Shown: positions 1 to 9,704, counted from the stretch's first letter. The stretch: DNA of 64,000 nucleotides from Photobacterium profundum SS9 (GCF_000196255.1 NC_006371.1:62001-126000); one strand, 5' to 3'. Notes: generated by a model from the letters alone, not told the origin. Numbers and translations: made by a program.

Positions 1-1
1 C

Positions 2-70
2 CTGCCGGGCATGTTGGGTATCGTGGCTGCTGTACCGTTCGGTTTTATACTGGCGAATATTTTTGTCTAG
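2..70 (+). CDS. Anaerobic C4-dicarboxylate carrier, C-terminal end only (cut by window edge)
   Basis: Only the last 22 codons are inside the window. They read LPGMLGIVAAVPFGFILANI and end in TAG. This closely matches the end of the complete Dcu-type carrier at 35101-36405 (LPGSLGIVSAVPVGFFLSSI), so the gene is very probably a paralogous DcuA/DcuB-family antiporter of the inner membrane that exchanges fumarate, malate or aspartate for succinate. The fragment covers the last membrane helix. The family call rests on this internal comparison; substrate cannot be judged from so little sequence. Confidence 0.6.
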   Translation: MPGMLGIVAAVPFGFILANIFV

Positions 71-273
71 CAGGCTCAAAAGATGGTGTTTGGCGTTATT
101 GCCTTTGTAAGGCTGGTTATGATAGTTAAACCCAGCCTTATATTAGTGGTAATGAAATGTTGAACGTTATTTGAGCGCTTCAAAAAAGCCCTAAATGCAA
201 GTTTAGCTAACGACTTTTTTCTTATGTATTAGTCTTATCATACTCGAATTATTTTTAGGCTGAGAGTAAATAC

Positions 274-1494
274 ATGCTGAGATCTATGAGTATGACTGGC
301 GAACGAATTGAATGGTTTAGCGTTAAGCTTTTGCTAATAATGACCTTATTTTTTTCGTTTGTTGGACATGCAGAAGATCGTGACCTTCGTGCTTTTCAGC
401 ATGGCTTAGATATTCTGCCGTTACCGAATGGCCACTATGTGTCAATTTGGTCTTCTGTTGTATCAGAGAAATTACAATTATCAAATAATGATAAGGAATG
501 GAGCCATGACGTATATATGGCTTCATTTTCCAATCTCTCTACGCGACTCTCTCCTGAATTATTAATTTCTGCACCTGATCATACTGCTCAAGAGCCTGCA
601 AGCTCAGCAATAAGCCGTGATGGTCATATCATGGTGACGATGGAAGATGCTTATCAGGCTAAGCATGAATTAATGCAATCTTATGCCGTGTTTGATACTC
701 AATTTAAATCGATAGCCCCTTACCAACAAGTTGCTTTTGATGGCGGGCATTCGGGACATGTTGCTGCTGTTGATAATCTCTTTGTTATATTCTTTTCTGA
801 AGGGTGGGTAGACGGAGGCGGGGTTGATGATCTTGGCTCGGGTGATGATGTATTGCTTAAAACTTATAATTCAATAGGAAAAGAGCTAGGGCAGCTTTCT
901 GTATCTGTTGGTGACAATCATCGTGATTGGTGGCCAATATTAGCGGGTTCTCAGCATGTTGCACTATTGCTATGGCAGAGATTTGTTGATGATAAAACAG
1001 ATGCTCAATTAATGTATTCGATTTATGATCCAATAAAAAACACCTTGCTTAAGCAACCAGTGGCACTTCGTGACGATGTTCAGTACTACACGTATGATGT
1101 GCAATTTTTGCCTACCGTGAATCGATTCTTAATTACTGGCACGAAGGAAAATAATACAGGGTTCGCATACTTAATTGATGAGCAAGGGTCCGTTGTAAGT
1201 GCACTCAGCATGTTACCCCCTTTTGTGCGTGAAGCTCAGCCTGCGATTATTGATTACCAAAATGAAGTGGAGCCACATAAGGTAGTGGAAAGAGTTGTCT
1301 ACCCCATTGCCCCGTCGGGTTTGGTTGTACTTGATGTGAATAAAACCAGCATTAGCATCAAGCAGCGATTATACGATCCTTATTTATGGCAATATATCGG
1401 TACTGATGGGGTGTTTTTAGATGAACAAACCGTTTATTTTCACACATTGTCGCAATATGGATTAAAAGAGATGCGTTGGCATATTCAAAAATAA
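274..1494 (+). CDS. Exported protein of unknown function
   Basis: A 406-residue protein that I do not recognise. Residues about 14-33 form a hydrophobic signal (KLLLIMTLFFSFVGHA) with a likely signal peptidase I site after GHA, so the mature protein should be periplasmic or secreted. The rest is soluble, rich in Asp and aromatic residues, with recurring strand-like segments (for example VDGGGVDDLGSGDD near residue 180) that would suit a beta-propeller-like fold, but no catalytic motif is evident. The start at 274 has a purine-rich stretch (GAGAGTAA) about 8 bases upstream; Met5 and Met7 are alternatives. It stands alone between the Dcu carrier and the di-heme peroxidase, both on the same strand. 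Confidence 0.7.
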   Translation: MLRSMSMTGERIEWFSVKLLLIMTLFFSFVGHAEDRDLRAFQHGLDILPLPNGHYVSIWSSVVSEKLQLSNNDKEWSHDVYMASFSNLSTRLSPELLISAPDHTAQEPASSAISRDGHIMVTMEDAYQAKHELMQSYAVFDTQFKSIAPYQQVAFDGGHSGHVAAVDNLFVIFFSEGWVDGGGVDDLGSGDDVLLKTYNSIGKELGQLSVSVGDNHRDWWPILAGSQHVALLLWQRFVDDKTDAQLMYSIYDPIKNTLLKQPVALRDDVQYYTYDVQFLPTVNRFLITGTKENNTGFAYLIDEQGSVVSALSMLPPFVREAQPAIIDYQNEVEPHKVVERVVYPIAPSGLVVLDVNKTSISIKQRLYDPYLWQYIGTDGVFLDEQTVYFHTLSQYGLKEMRWHIQK

Positions 1495-1796
1495 AGCTTT
1501 GTTGATGAAGTATTGATTCTTCGATCTTTTTATCATTCTATTTTTATGCTGCGTAGATATATTACGCATCAATTACGACAACAGATACTAGCAACATATT
1601 GATACTGCTTTAACTATCTCATTAATCAGAATTAAGACCTGCCATTTAAATATACCCTGAATTATAGGGTAGCTACGGTAATAAATATCAGCGTTTTTGA
1701 CTGTCTTTACAGTTAGAGGAAATATGCGACTTACCTTTGTTGAGGTAGTTACCTGTATAAATTAATAATAATGAGTTTGCTAGGTTTTGGTATCTT
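1495..1796. other. Intergenic, AT-rich
   Basis: About 300 bases between the exported protein and the di-heme peroxidase gene. I see no ORF with a ribosome site, no strong terminator hairpin with a T-run and no repeat. It probably holds the promoter of the peroxidase gene, but no box can be assigned with confidence. Confidence 0.5.
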
Positions 1797-3158
1797 ATGA
1801 CTACTTCCAATGTATTGGTTATGGTCGTTATTTTGACTACTGTTGTTGCCTGCAATGATAGTTCTGATGACACATTGAATAACGACGAGCTAAACAATGA
1901 AACTCCCACTGTCGTTTCCGATAGTACTGTAAATGCAGAAGAAAGCACTGAAAATTCTGAGGAAAATAATACCTCACCGCCTGATGATACTATTGATCCA
2001 TCACCAGCAGACCCTCCACCAGAAGAGCCGATAGTACAGCTATTCGATAAGGATGGTTTACCACTGCCTGATTTGAGTATTAACCACGATTACGAAGCAT
2101 ATTTAAATGCGAGACCAAGCTATTACATGGATGCAGGCGCTCGTTTTGGTAATGTGATCGATCAAGATAACACGCCAGCGGACAATAACGTTACAAATGC
2201 CGGAGCAGTGCTTGGTCGAGTGCTTTTCTATGATATTCGTTTGTCGGCTAACAATACTGTTGCTTGTGCATCTTGCCATATTCAGCGGCATGGATTCTCT
2301 GATCCTGAAGTGCTGAGTAATGGCTTTGATGGTGGTAAAACAGGTCGTCATTCTATGGGGTTAACCAATGCCACCTATTATTCTAGAGGTCGTTTCTTCT
2401 GGGATGAGCGAGCGGGTACGCTAGAAGAGCAGGTATTAATGCCCATTCAAGATAGTGTTGAAATGGGAATGAATTTATTCGACCTTGAAGTTAAGTTGGG
2501 ACTTACCAGTTTTTATGCTCCTCTATTTTTAGCGGCATTCAGTGACGAGGCCATTACCAGCGATCGTATATCAAGATCGCTAGCGCAGTTTATTCGCTCT
2601 ATGGTGAGTTACGGTTCTAAATATGATCAAGCTTTTACGGCAGGAGGCTCTGATACTCCGGATTTTAGTGCTGTTTTTTCTGAACAAGAATTATTAGGCT
2701 TACGTCTTTTTTCTGGTGTGCCAGATGATAATTCAGATTCACTTGGCTGTGATACTTGTCACCAGACATCAGCTCATGCGGCCGATAATAAACACGTGAA
2801 CGGGTTAGATGCCAATACAAGTGCAGATCAAGGCGTGGGAGGTGGTTTCTTTAAAGTGCCTTCATTGCGTAATATCGCGGTAAGAGCCCCTTATATGCAT
2901 GATGGTCGTTTTAGTAGCTTAGCTGAAGTGATTGAATTTTATAATAGTGGTGTTCAGGCGCACCCTAATTTAGCCCCTGCGCTAAGGCGAAGAAATTCTT
3001 CTAATGGCCGTCCGGTGCAGTTTAATCTTAATCAAGCAGAGAAAGAGGCGTTAGTGGTGTTTCTTGAAGCATTAACAGACGAAGCGTTTTTAGTGAACCC
3101 TATCTTTAGTAATCCTTTTCCTGAGGTTATTAATGAAGAAAGCGAGCCTGAATCATAA
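1797..3158 (+). CDS. Di-heme cytochrome c peroxidase / MauG-family lipoprotein
   Basis: Two c-type haem sites are visible: CASCH (residues 157-161) and CDTCH (318-322), with a possible distal ligand Met367 in APYMHDGRF. This is the layout of bacterial di-haem peroxidases of the CcpA/MauG group, which reduce H2O2 or oxidise protein substrates in the periplasm. The N-terminus has a lipobox-like TTVVAC with Cys19, followed by an acidic, Pro-rich linker of about 60 residues, so the enzyme is probably tethered to the membrane facing the periplasm. At 453 residues it is longer than classical CcpA (about 320) because of this linker. The signal lacks the usual basic N-region and the ribosome site is weak, so the exact start is uncertain. 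A hairpin overlaps the stop codon. Confidence 0.88.
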   Translation: MTTSNVLVMVVILTTVVACNDSSDDTLNNDELNNETPTVVSDSTVNAEESTENSEENNTSPPDDTIDPSPADPPPEEPIVQLFDKDGLPLPDLSINHDYEAYLNARPSYYMDAGARFGNVIDQDNTPADNNVTNAGAVLGRVLFYDIRLSANNTVACASCHIQRHGFSDPEVLSNGFDGGKTGRHSMGLTNATYYSRGRFFWDERAGTLEEQVLMPIQDSVEMGMNLFDLEVKLGLTSFYAPLFLAAFSDEAITSDRISRSLAQFIRSMVSYGSKYDQAFTAGGSDTPDFSAVFSEQELLGLRLFSGVPDDNSDSLGCDTCHQTSAHAADNKHVNGLDANTSADQGVGGGFFKVPSLRNIAVRAPYMHDGRFSSLAEVIEFYNSGVQAHPNLAPALRRRNSSNGRPVQFNLNQAEKEALVVFLEALTDEAFLVNPIFSNPFPEVINEESEPES

Positions 3159-3176
3159 ATGATAACTCGGCTCGCT
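3141..3176 (+). terminator. Inverted repeat over the peroxidase stop codon
   Basis: The arms AGCGAGCC and GGCTCGCT pair perfectly and extend with further partial pairing around the TAA stop. No T-run follows on the plus strand, so this may be a stability hairpin or a weak terminator rather than a classical intrinsic terminator. It lies between convergent genes. Confidence 0.4.
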
Positions 3177-3218
3177 AGTGTAAATTGGTGCTGCAAAGGT
3201 GCTTTGGTAAGGGAGGGT

Positions 3219-3842
3219 TTATCCACCCCATCCTTTACTACCGGATGATGATTTGCTGCTGTTCCAGCTCGACTTCGCTGAAACCGTTGAGCCAAACCCA
3301 CCACGAGAGATCGTACGGTTGACTGTTGCCTTAGGTTTCATCTGATCTTTCGATACTCGGACTTTGGTTTTTTTATAGCTACTACGGCCGTAATCATTAC
3401 CATCTGCCGTCGTCCAGCGATCATAAAAAATACTTCCTGGGTATGATGAGCGGAACATTGGCTGTGAATAATAGCCACGGTTGTTGTTGTTAATCATTCG
3501 GCTGAACATGAAGCCTGCCATTGCTGGCATAAACCAATTGTTCTGTTGTGATTGCACACAGGCATTGTTACCAAACTCGGCTGAACAGTCGTATTGCGTT
3601 TGATATTTCGGTGCTGTGCGTTCTGCTTCAGCTAGTGCGTTTTGATAGGCAGCTTGGCATTCACTGGTGTAGCTAGGGTTGTCATCGACACAATCGTTCA
3701 ACCCTTGATAAATGGATGCCTCACTACTGTTATCTGTACATCCAGATAACACACCTGCAAAAGCCACAGTGACTGGTGCAACAGTGAATGTGCGCCAATT
3801 TTTACGCATACTGGCTAGTACAACCTGATTACTTCGTTTCAT
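3219..3842 (-). CDS. YgiB/YjfM family (DUF1190) lipoprotein
   Basis: A 207-residue protein of the DUF1190 (YgiB/UPF0441) family. It has an N-terminal export signal with a lipobox-like GVLSGC, conserved Cys residues in the first half (NDCVDDNPSYTSECQAAY), a Gly/Asn/Arg-rich middle and a Ser/Gly-rich tail ending GSKGWGG. I start it at 3842 (MKRSNQ), because AGGAG stands 8 bases upstream; a longer ATG at 3869 would overlap the preceding gene. It is the last gene of the yjfI-J-channel-K-L-ygiB operon. In Escherichia coli this family is followed by a YgiC/YjfC ATP-grasp enzyme; none is present here. Function is not established. Confidence 0.8.
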   Translation of the reverse strand: MKRSNQVVLASMRKNWRTFTVAPVTVAFAGVLSGCTDNSSEASIYQGLNDCVDDNPSYTSECQAAYQNALAEAERTAPKYQTQYDCSAEFGNNACVQSQQNNWFMPAMAGFMFSRMINNNNRGYYSQPMFRSSYPGSIFYDRWTTADGNDYGRSSYKKTKVRVSKDQMKPKATVNRTISRGGFGSTVSAKSSWNSSKSSSGSKGWGG

Positions 3843-3853
3843 TTTGGCTGCTC

Positions 3854-4270
3854 CTAGTAAGTCATACAAGCGGCATTCAGTAGACCAACAGATACAGAGG
3901 TTGCTGCCATAAGAATACCTGCTGGTACTTCGCCGGCTTCAATACGCTCAACAATTTTTGGCATGAAACCAAAGCGTACAATAACGAAAGCAATAAGTTG
4001 AGCAAGCAAAGCCACAATACCCCAAACGGCAAAGTCGATTAAGTTAACCGAGTTACTGGCAGCGCCAGAAATGGCAATACTGTAACCAATAATTGAACCT
4101 GCCAATGCGATTGCCGCCGCGACATTTTTATCTTCTTTAACCAGTTTCCATTCGTCGTGTGGCGTAATGCGCACATAGACAAATTTAAACAACATCAAGA
4201 AAGCTAATGACATTGAGAAATAGAGAAGAAAAGAGCCAAGGCCTGCCAGTGAATTTGCTAAAACATCCAT
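3854..4270 (-). CDS. yjfL: YjfL-like DUF350 membrane protein
   Basis: A 138-residue integral membrane protein with about four hydrophobic segments (near residues 8-28, 50-70, 78-98 and 115-135), matching the DUF350/YjfL family, which is usually found beside PspA-like YjfJ and YgiB/YjfM proteins. The role is thought to be in envelope maintenance, without a defined biochemical activity. It sits between the DUF2491 gene (31 bases upstream) and the ygiB-like gene (11 bases downstream to its chosen start), so it is surely co-transcribed. Length and helix count are normal for the family. Confidence 0.8.
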   Translation of the reverse strand: MDVLANSLAGLGSFLLYFSMSLAFLMLFKFVYVRITPHDEWKLVKEDKNVAAAIALAGSIIGYSIAISGAASNSVNLIDFAVWGIVALLAQLIAFVIVRFGFMPKIVERIEAGEVPAGILMAATSVSVGLLNAACMTY

Positions 4271-4301
4271 GTGGATTCCTAAATAAGTAAGTAATTACAA
4301 A

Positions 4302-4937
4302 CTAGCCAATGAGCTTAAAGTCTGTAGGGGATAGATTAATACCAGTGCTCGTGGATAAGCAGCGTTCGGCACGGTTATGGATTATCTTTTCTTCGCCTGA
4401 CACCAAAACAGATTCAAAAATGTCATTGCCCACTTCACGTTCATAGATCATGACAAATTGATCTGTTTCGCTAATTGAACCATTTTCAAGCCATGTTTTT
4501 TCTGTCATCGCGACGGGTTTGCTGTTGTCCCATACTTTATCAAATGTATGGCCTTCGAGCTCCCACGTTGGCTGTACAATTTGGTTATGAAGTAAATGCT
4601 TCCACTCCGATTCCGTATCAATCGGTTTGGTATCGTAGAAGTAATACAGTTTTACTTCACTGACATCGGCTTCTGTTTCACCTTGGGTTAGCACCTGAAT
4701 AAAGCCTTCGTCATCCGTGTAATAACGGATTAAACGCGTTTGCTCATCAAGCTGAACGACACCAACGGCTTTGATCAGCTGAGTACGTGATGCCCCCTCG
4801 ATAACAAGGTCGGGTTCAATAAGACGAAGTTTAAGATCATCGAGTTCAAATGCCCCACCAAGTCTTAATCCTAAGATTTCAGGGCTTTTAGGTACGCTAA
4901 CTTCAGGCGTTGTTTTCTTTTTAAACCAATTAAACAT
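4302..4937 (-). CDS. yjfK: YjfK-like DUF2491 protein
   Basis: A 211-residue soluble protein beginning MFNWFKKKTTPEVSVPKSPE, with GLRLGGAFELDDLKLRL near residue 24; this fits the DUF2491/YjfK family. No signal peptide or membrane helix is seen, so it is probably cytoplasmic. The family is known only from its operon company with YjfI, YjfJ and YjfL. It lies 44 bases downstream of the potassium channel gene and 31 bases upstream of yjfL on the same strand. No catalytic motif is apparent. Confidence 0.75.
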   Translation of the reverse strand: MFNWFKKKTTPEVSVPKSPEILGLRLGGAFELDDLKLRLIEPDLVIEGASRTQLIKAVGVVQLDEQTRLIRYYTDDEGFIQVLTQGETEADVSEVKLYYFYDTKPIDTESEWKHLLHNQIVQPTWELEGHTFDKVWDNSKPVAMTEKTWLENGSISETDQFVMIYEREVGNDIFESVLVSGEEKIIHNRAERCLSTSTGINLSPTDFKLIG

Positions 4938-4981
4938 GTTGGTTCCTAAACGGTTTCAGAAGAAGATCAAATAGAGATTTA

Positions 4982-6007
4982 TTATTTCCAATTGAACTGG
5001 TTAATACGTTCATCAGAGATATAAAAAAGCTTAGCCCCTGGTGGTACTTCACGCTGCAGCGAAGGGTTCAGCTCTACGCCATCCCCCGTATCAATCGCAA
5101 TGAGAGTCGCATCGTGTTCTTGCTTAAAGAGCGTGAATAAAATATCGATAGTCGTAATGGCTGAGCCACTTGGGTAGGTGACCGAGTATTGAGTCATGCC
5201 TTGATCTGTACTCAGTAATTCATGGTGTAACTCGCTTGAACCAGGGTCAACTGCTGCTTTTGCTAGCATCTCTACCGCGACAGAAGGAATGCATTCAGCA
5301 TTCGGACAATGCTGCTTAAGCAACTGGCTTAAAGATTCGTCATTGAAATAGGCAAGCAGGTGTGCGGTAGGGTTCTTATTGGCACAGTATAAGGCTGCCG
5401 ATAGCGTTACGTCGTCTTCGGGATTATCAATCACAATACAGCTTGCTTGTTCAATGCTTGCTCGTGCCATCCCTTCATTATCGGTAAAGCTAGCTACACG
5501 GACAAATTCAACTTCACCCGGCAATGGGTTTTCTATTTCAGGACGCACGCATAATACGATAGGGCGGTTGCCTTTTTCTTCATGTTGCAACATTTTTATC
5601 AGATGCAAGGTGCGTTGCGCATTCCAGCCAAGCACTAAAATATGATTGTCCACTTTAAGACTCCGTCTTCCCAACAGGCCACTTTTCCAATAAGAAATGA
5701 AACCCCCTGCAATACGCCCAATACCGAGTGCAAATAACCCAAGACCACCGGGAATAATGAATAAAGAAACGACCCACTTACCCATTACCGTTGTGGGTGA
5801 CATGTCACCATAGCCAACGGTTGATGCTGTTACGAATAGATAATAAACAAAATCGGTAAGTGAGTGCGTAAGTGCACGCTCACCGGCTATCACAAGTAAT
5901 AGCCAGCTTATTGCACTATAACCAAGCAAGGTAAGTAAAAGGTTTCGTCCATTCAACTGCCCTAAGTTTTTTACGGCCCAACGTTGAAAGAGAATCCATA
6001 TCGACAT
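4982..6007 (-). CDS. Two-helix potassium channel with TrkA-N (RCK) domain
   Basis: A 341-residue channel subunit. Two membrane helices (about residues 22-42 and 74-100) flank a pore loop with the K+ filter TVGYGD (63-68). A cytoplasmic RCK/TrkA-N Rossmann domain follows from about residue 118 (ILVLGWNAQRTLHLIKML), and a TrkA-C-like segment may close the protein. Such channels conduct K+ and are gated by ligands bound to the RCK ring. It is inserted between yjfJ and yjfK in a yjf-type operon, which suggests a link between membrane stress and K+ flux; that is inference. GWNAQR in place of the usual GxGxxG may mean altered nucleotide binding. Confidence 0.88.
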   Translation of the reverse strand: MSIWILFQRWAVKNLGQLNGRNLLLTLLGYSAISWLLLVIAGERALTHSLTDFVYYLFVTASTVGYGDMSPTTVMGKWVVSLFIIPGGLGLFALGIGRIAGGFISYWKSGLLGRRSLKVDNHILVLGWNAQRTLHLIKMLQHEEKGNRPIVLCVRPEIENPLPGEVEFVRVASFTDNEGMARASIEQASCIVIDNPEDDVTLSAALYCANKNPTAHLLAYFNDESLSQLLKQHCPNAECIPSVAVEMLAKAAVDPGSSELHHELLSTDQGMTQYSVTYPSGSAITTIDILFTLFKQEHDATLIAIDTGDGVELNPSLQREVPPGAKLFYISDERINQFNWK

Positions 6008-6058
6008 TAATTACCTCCTTGTCGCTATCCTTCAATATTATAACGAAGGATAGTCTAA

Positions 6059-6745
6059 TTACTTACCTAAAATACGCGCAAGTTCATCTTCTGCCGATGA
6101 TTTTCCGCCTGCTGTGATACCAGCTTCCGCCAGTTTCTTATCAAGGCTACTACCCGATTGCTCTTCAGCCATTTCTGCTGCAGCTTCAAGTTGTGCTGAT
6201 TTCTCTGTCTGGCGTTGTTTAATACGCTCTAGTGATTCAACCGCAGTGTGCATTTTAGCATTGGCACCCACGTTAGTTGCCGATACTGCTGATTGTGCTT
6301 TTTGTACCGCTTCGTTAGCTTTAACTATATCAACTTGTTGTTCTAGCTGGCGTAGTTTGTCTTTTGCTTGTGTAATATTAGTGCGCATGCTTTGTTCTGA
6401 TTTAATAAACTGATCAAGGTATGTTTGCTCAGCTTGCTGTTCATTACGCAGTGCCGCCACTTTATGTGCACATTCAAGAGCCAGTTCTTGTTGGCCTTTT
6501 TCCATTGCGCCACGTGCATGGCCTTCATATTCTGTAATGCCGTTGTTGAATGCTTCCACTTTCTGTTGTGACATTTTACGCTTTGCAACAATGCTAACAA
6601 GTGCTTCGTCTGAACGGCGAAGTTCCTGTTTTGCTTCACGGATTTCTTGATCAAGAATACGCAGTGCCTGACCATCAGCTACAGATTCTGCTGCGTCGTT
6701 TGCTCCGCCTTTAATTGCGGTAAATAATTTTTTCCAAACGCTCAT
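6059..6745 (-). CDS. yjfJ: PspA/IM30 family protein YjfJ
   Basis: A 228-residue, almost wholly alpha-helical, coiled-coil protein of the PspA/IM30 (ESCRT-III-like) family, with abundant Lys/Glu/Gln heptads from residue 25 to 190. PspA-type proteins coat the inner face of the cytoplasmic membrane and keep it sealed under stress. It overlaps yjfI by one base (TAATG), which indicates translational coupling, and is followed after 51 bases by the K+ channel gene. The order yjfI-yjfJ with yjfK-yjfL-yjfM downstream is the same as in enterobacteria, apart from the added channel gene. Confidence 0.88.
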   Translation of the reverse strand: MSVWKKLFTAIKGGANDAAESVADGQALRILDQEIREAKQELRRSDEALVSIVAKRKMSQQKVEAFNNGITEYEGHARGAMEKGQQELALECAHKVAALRNEQQAEQTYLDQFIKSEQSMRTNITQAKDKLRQLEQQVDIVKANEAVQKAQSAVSATNVGANAKMHTAVESLERIKQRQTEKSAQLEAAAEMAEEQSGSSLDKKLAEAGITAGGKSSAEDELARILGK

Positions 6746-7143
6746 TATACTGTCTCCGCTAGGTGTTCTTGGTAAAGTTCGATAAATGCTTCTACATTTC
6801 GGAATAAAGTTGCTACTTCAATAACAACACTTTGTGCATTGGATTGAGAAGATAAAGAACCAAATGCAATGTAATAGCTGTGACCATCAATGGTATTAAG
6901 ACCAATGGTAGATAATGGGAACATCATGTGCGTGCGTAAGATCTCATCGTTTAACGCATTCACATCTTTTACTTGGTCTTGTGGAAATAATAATACTTCA
7001 ACAAGAATCTGCTCACCCGCAACGGCAAGGTATGCTTCGATGTTATCTTCATTACGTAGAACAAGCGTTTGCTCATTGGTTTCAATCTGCCAACCTTCAT
7101 GCTCGCTTAGAATCGGAAGAAGATCTGATAATTGCAACGTCAT
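6745..7143 (-). CDS. yjfI: YjfI-like DUF2170 protein
   Basis: A 132-residue acidic, cytoplasmic protein of the DUF2170/YjfI family, first gene of the operon that runs leftward to the ygiB-like gene. The fold is probably a small alpha/beta domain; there is no membrane segment. Its stop codon shares one base with the yjfJ start, so the two are translationally coupled. YjfI has no defined biochemistry; in related loci it appears always with the PspA-like YjfJ, so a role as partner or regulator of that protein is a reasonable guess. Confidence 0.75.
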   Translation of the reverse strand: MTLQLSDLLPILSEHEGWQIETNEQTLVLRNEDNIEAYLAVAGEQILVEVLLFPQDQVKDVNALNDEILRTHMMFPLSTIGLNTIDGHSYYIAFGSLSSQSNAQSVVIEVATLFRNVEAFIELYQEHLAETV

Positions 7144-7522
7144 AGTCGATACCTTATATGTGAGGAATAATACTTACTTTACGTCTTTTTGCCTGTACAT
7201 AGGCATAATAACAAGCTGTTTTATTAGGGTTCGTTAAATACGTAAATGTTCAATCTGATATTCAATATACCTGAAAGATGTAGAGCATATCCTACAGTAT
7301 GAATTTATAGGGTTAAAAATTAGAGTATTTTTGCAATTTTGATGACTTTTTTGTGACCAAATGTGAACTGTGAGTTGAATGGAAAGTATAATTTTGTTCG
7401 TTAGGAGGTTACTGATATATACATCATCATTTTTGTTGGCTTGTTGAATGCCATTTTCTGAGTGAATGTATACGATGAGCATAGCCGGAGAAGAACGGAG
7501 TGTAGGCGGTATAACGGGGATG
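7144..7522. other. Promoter-side intergenic region of the yjf operon
   Basis: About 380 AT-rich bases upstream of yjfI on the minus strand and downstream of transketolase. It must carry the yjf operon promoter, but I cannot assign boxes with confidence. No repeat, RNA gene or small ORF with a ribosome site was found. Confidence 0.5.
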
Positions 7523-7550
7523 AAAAAAAACCGAGCCTACACTCGGTTTT
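7523..7550 (-). terminator. Intrinsic terminator downstream of transketolase
   Basis: A CCGAG/CTCGG stem with a short loop is flanked by A8 on one side and T5 on the other, so it can act in both directions. It lies about 65 bases past the transketolase stop codon and should end the tal-tkt transcript. Confidence 0.8.
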
Positions 7551-7615
7551 TATAAAGAATCGGTTTTTATAGAGAAAGAGATAATCCGTTCTTTCTACAG
7601 TTATTTATTCAACAA

Positions 7616-9625
7616 TTAAGCAAGAAGCTCTTTTGCTGTATTAACAACGTTTTCAACCGTAAAGCCAAACATCTTGAATAGCTCACCTGCAGGTGCAGAC
7701 TCACCAAATGTTGTCATACCGATGATGCGACCATCGAAGCCAACGAACTTGTACCAGAAGTCAGCAATACCCGCTTCAACTGCAATACGTGCAGTCACAT
7801 CAGACGGTAATACCGATTCACGGTAAGCAGCATCTTGCTTATCGTATGTGTCTGTTGCTGGCATAGAAACAACGCGAACCTTACGGCCTTCAGCGGTTAG
7901 CTGTGCGTAAGCTTCTGTTACTAGCTCAACTTCAGAACCTGTTGCGATAAGAATCAGCTCTGGCTTGCCTTCACAATCTTTCAGGATGTAACCACCCTTC
8001 GCGATATTAGCCACTTGAGCGTCTGTACGCGGTTGTTGTGCTAGGTTTTGACGCGAGAAGATTAGCGCTGTAGGGCCATCTTTACGCTCGATTGCCAGTT
8101 TCCAAGCAACAGCAGATTCAACCTGATCACATGGACGCCATGTGCTCATGTTAGGTGTTAGACGCAGTGAAGCAATTTGCTCTACTGGCTGGTGCGTTGG
8201 ACCATCTTCACCTAGACCGATTGAGTCGTGCGTGTACACTTGGATGTTCTGAATTTTCATCAGCGCAGCCATACGCATTGCGTTACGTGCGTATTCCATG
8301 AACATCAGGAAGGTTGCACCGTAAGGTACGAAGCCGCCGTGTAGCGCCATGCCGTTGATGATAGCGGTCATGGCGAATTCACGTACACCATAGTGGATGT
8401 AGTTACCGCTAAAGTCGCCAGCTTCTAGTGCTTTTGAACCCGACCACATCGTCAAGTTAGACGGTGCAAGGTCAGCAGAGCCGCCCATGAATTCAGGAAC
8501 AAGCTTACCGAATGCTTCCAGTGCGTTTTGAGACGCTTTACGTGACGCAATGTTTGCTGGGTTAGCTTGAAGATCTGCGATGATTTTGCTTGTTTCAGCT
8601 TCCCAGTTAGCAGGAAGATCACCTACCGTACGACGCTTAAATTCAGCGGCTAATGCAGGGTGAGCCGCTGCGTATGCTGCAAACTTCTCATCCCATGCTG
8701 ATTCTTTAGTAGAGCCTGCTTCTTTTGCATCCCATTCTGCTGCAATGTCAGTAGGGATTTCGAAAGGACCGTGGTTCCAACCAAGGAATTCACGTGCAGC
8801 TGCGATTTCTTCAGCGCCCAAAGGAGCACCGTGACAATCGTGTGTGCCCGCTTTGTTTGGTGAACCAAAACCGATAATAGTCTTAGCGCAAATAAGTGTT
8901 GGCTTACCTGTTTCAGCTTTTGCTGCTTCGATTGCCGCGTTGATAGCGTCAGCATCGTGACCATCAACCGCAGGAATAACATGCCAGCCGTATGCTTCAA
9001 AACGCTTAGGCGTATCGTCAGTGAACCAACCTTCTACTTTACCATCGATAGAGATGCCGTTGTCATCCCAGAAAGCAACCAGCTTACCCAGACCCAGCGT
9101 ACCCGCTAAAGAACTTGCTTCATGAGAAATACCTTCCATCATGCAGCCATCACCTAAGAAGGTGTAGGTATGGTGATCAACAACTTTGTGACCGTCACGG
9201 TTGAATTGGTCTGCCATTGCTTTTTCAGCAATCGCCATACCTACCGCGTTAGTAAGACCTTGGCCTAGTGGACCTGTTGTTGTTTCAATACCCGGTGCAT
9301 AACCGTATTCAGGGTGACCCGGCGTTTTAGAATGAAGTTGACGGAAGTTTTTCAGGTCGCTAATAGACAGATCGTAACCTGTTAGGTGAAGCAGAGAATA
9401 AATTAGCATTGAACCGTGGCCGTTTGACAAAATGAAACGGTCACGATCAGCCCACTGTGGGTTTTGTGGGTTGTGGTTCATGTGGCTGCGCCACAGTACT
9501 TCAGCGATATCAGCCATACCCATTGGTGCACCAGGGTGACCAGAGTTAGCTTGTTGAACACCGTCCATGCTTAGGGCACGGATTGCATTTGCCAGCACTT
9601 TGCGAGAAAGACCGTTTTGTTCCAT
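7616..9625 (-). CDS. tktB: Transketolase
   Basis: A 669-residue transketolase, thiamine-diphosphate dependent, which moves two-carbon units between sugar phosphates in the pentose phosphate pathway. Visible signatures are [13 protein letters not shown] near residue 25, the ThDP motif [13 protein letters not shown] near 155, and the pyrimidine-domain segment [19 protein letters not shown]. The start at 9625 (MEQNGLSRK) has GGTGAA a short distance upstream; an in-frame extension to 9697 has no family counterpart and overlaps the hairpin after the transaldolase gene. It is the second gene of a tal-tkt operon, the arrangement found on the second chromosome of vibrios, so it is probably the tktB-like paralogue rather than the housekeeping copy. 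Confidence 0.95.
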   Translation of the reverse strand: MEQNGLSRKVLANAIRALSMDGVQQANSGHPGAPMGMADIAEVLWRSHMNHNPQNPQWADRDRFILSNGHGSMLIYSLLHLTGYDLSISDLKNFRQLHSKTPGHPEYGYAPGIETTTGPLGQGLTNAVGMAIAEKAMADQFNRDGHKVVDHHTYTFLGDGCMMEGISHEASSLAGTLGLGKLVAFWDDNGISIDGKVEGWFTDDTPKRFEAYGWHVIPAVDGHDADAINAAIEAAKAETGKPTLICAKTIIGFGSPNKAGTHDCHGAPLGAEEIAAAREFLGWNHGPFEIPTDIAAEWDAKEAGSTKESAWDEKFAAYAAAHPALAAEFKRRTVGDLPANWEAETSKIIADLQANPANIASRKASQNALEAFGKLVPEFMGGSADLAPSNLTMWSGSKALEAGDFSGNYIHYGVREFAMTAIINGMALHGGFVPYGATFLMFMEYARNAMRMAALMKIQNIQVYTHDSIGLGEDGPTHQPVEQIASLRLTPNMSTWRPCDQVESAVAWKLAIERKDGPTALIFSRQNLAQQPRTDAQVANIAKGGYILKDCEGKPELILIATGSEVELVTEAYAQLTAEGRKVRVVSMPATDTYDKQDAAYRESVLPSDVTARIAVEAGIADFWYKFVGFDGRIIGMTTFGESAPAGELFKMFGFTVENVVNTAKELLA

Positions 9626-9662
9626 ATTTATTTCACCAAAAAATTCAAACGATTCAAAAGTA

Positions 9663-9688
9663 AGAAAGCGGCTGGAAGGCCGCTTTCT
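9663..9688 (-). terminator. Intercistronic hairpin between tal and tkt
   Basis: The perfect arms GAAAGCGGC and GCCGCTTTC enclose a short loop in the 79-base gap between the transaldolase stop and the transketolase start. A run of pyrimidines follows on the minus strand. It could be a partial terminator or an mRNA processing and stability element that sets the ratio of the two enzymes. Confidence 0.55.
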
Positions 9689-9704
9689 GAAATACAATAA
9701 AGTC

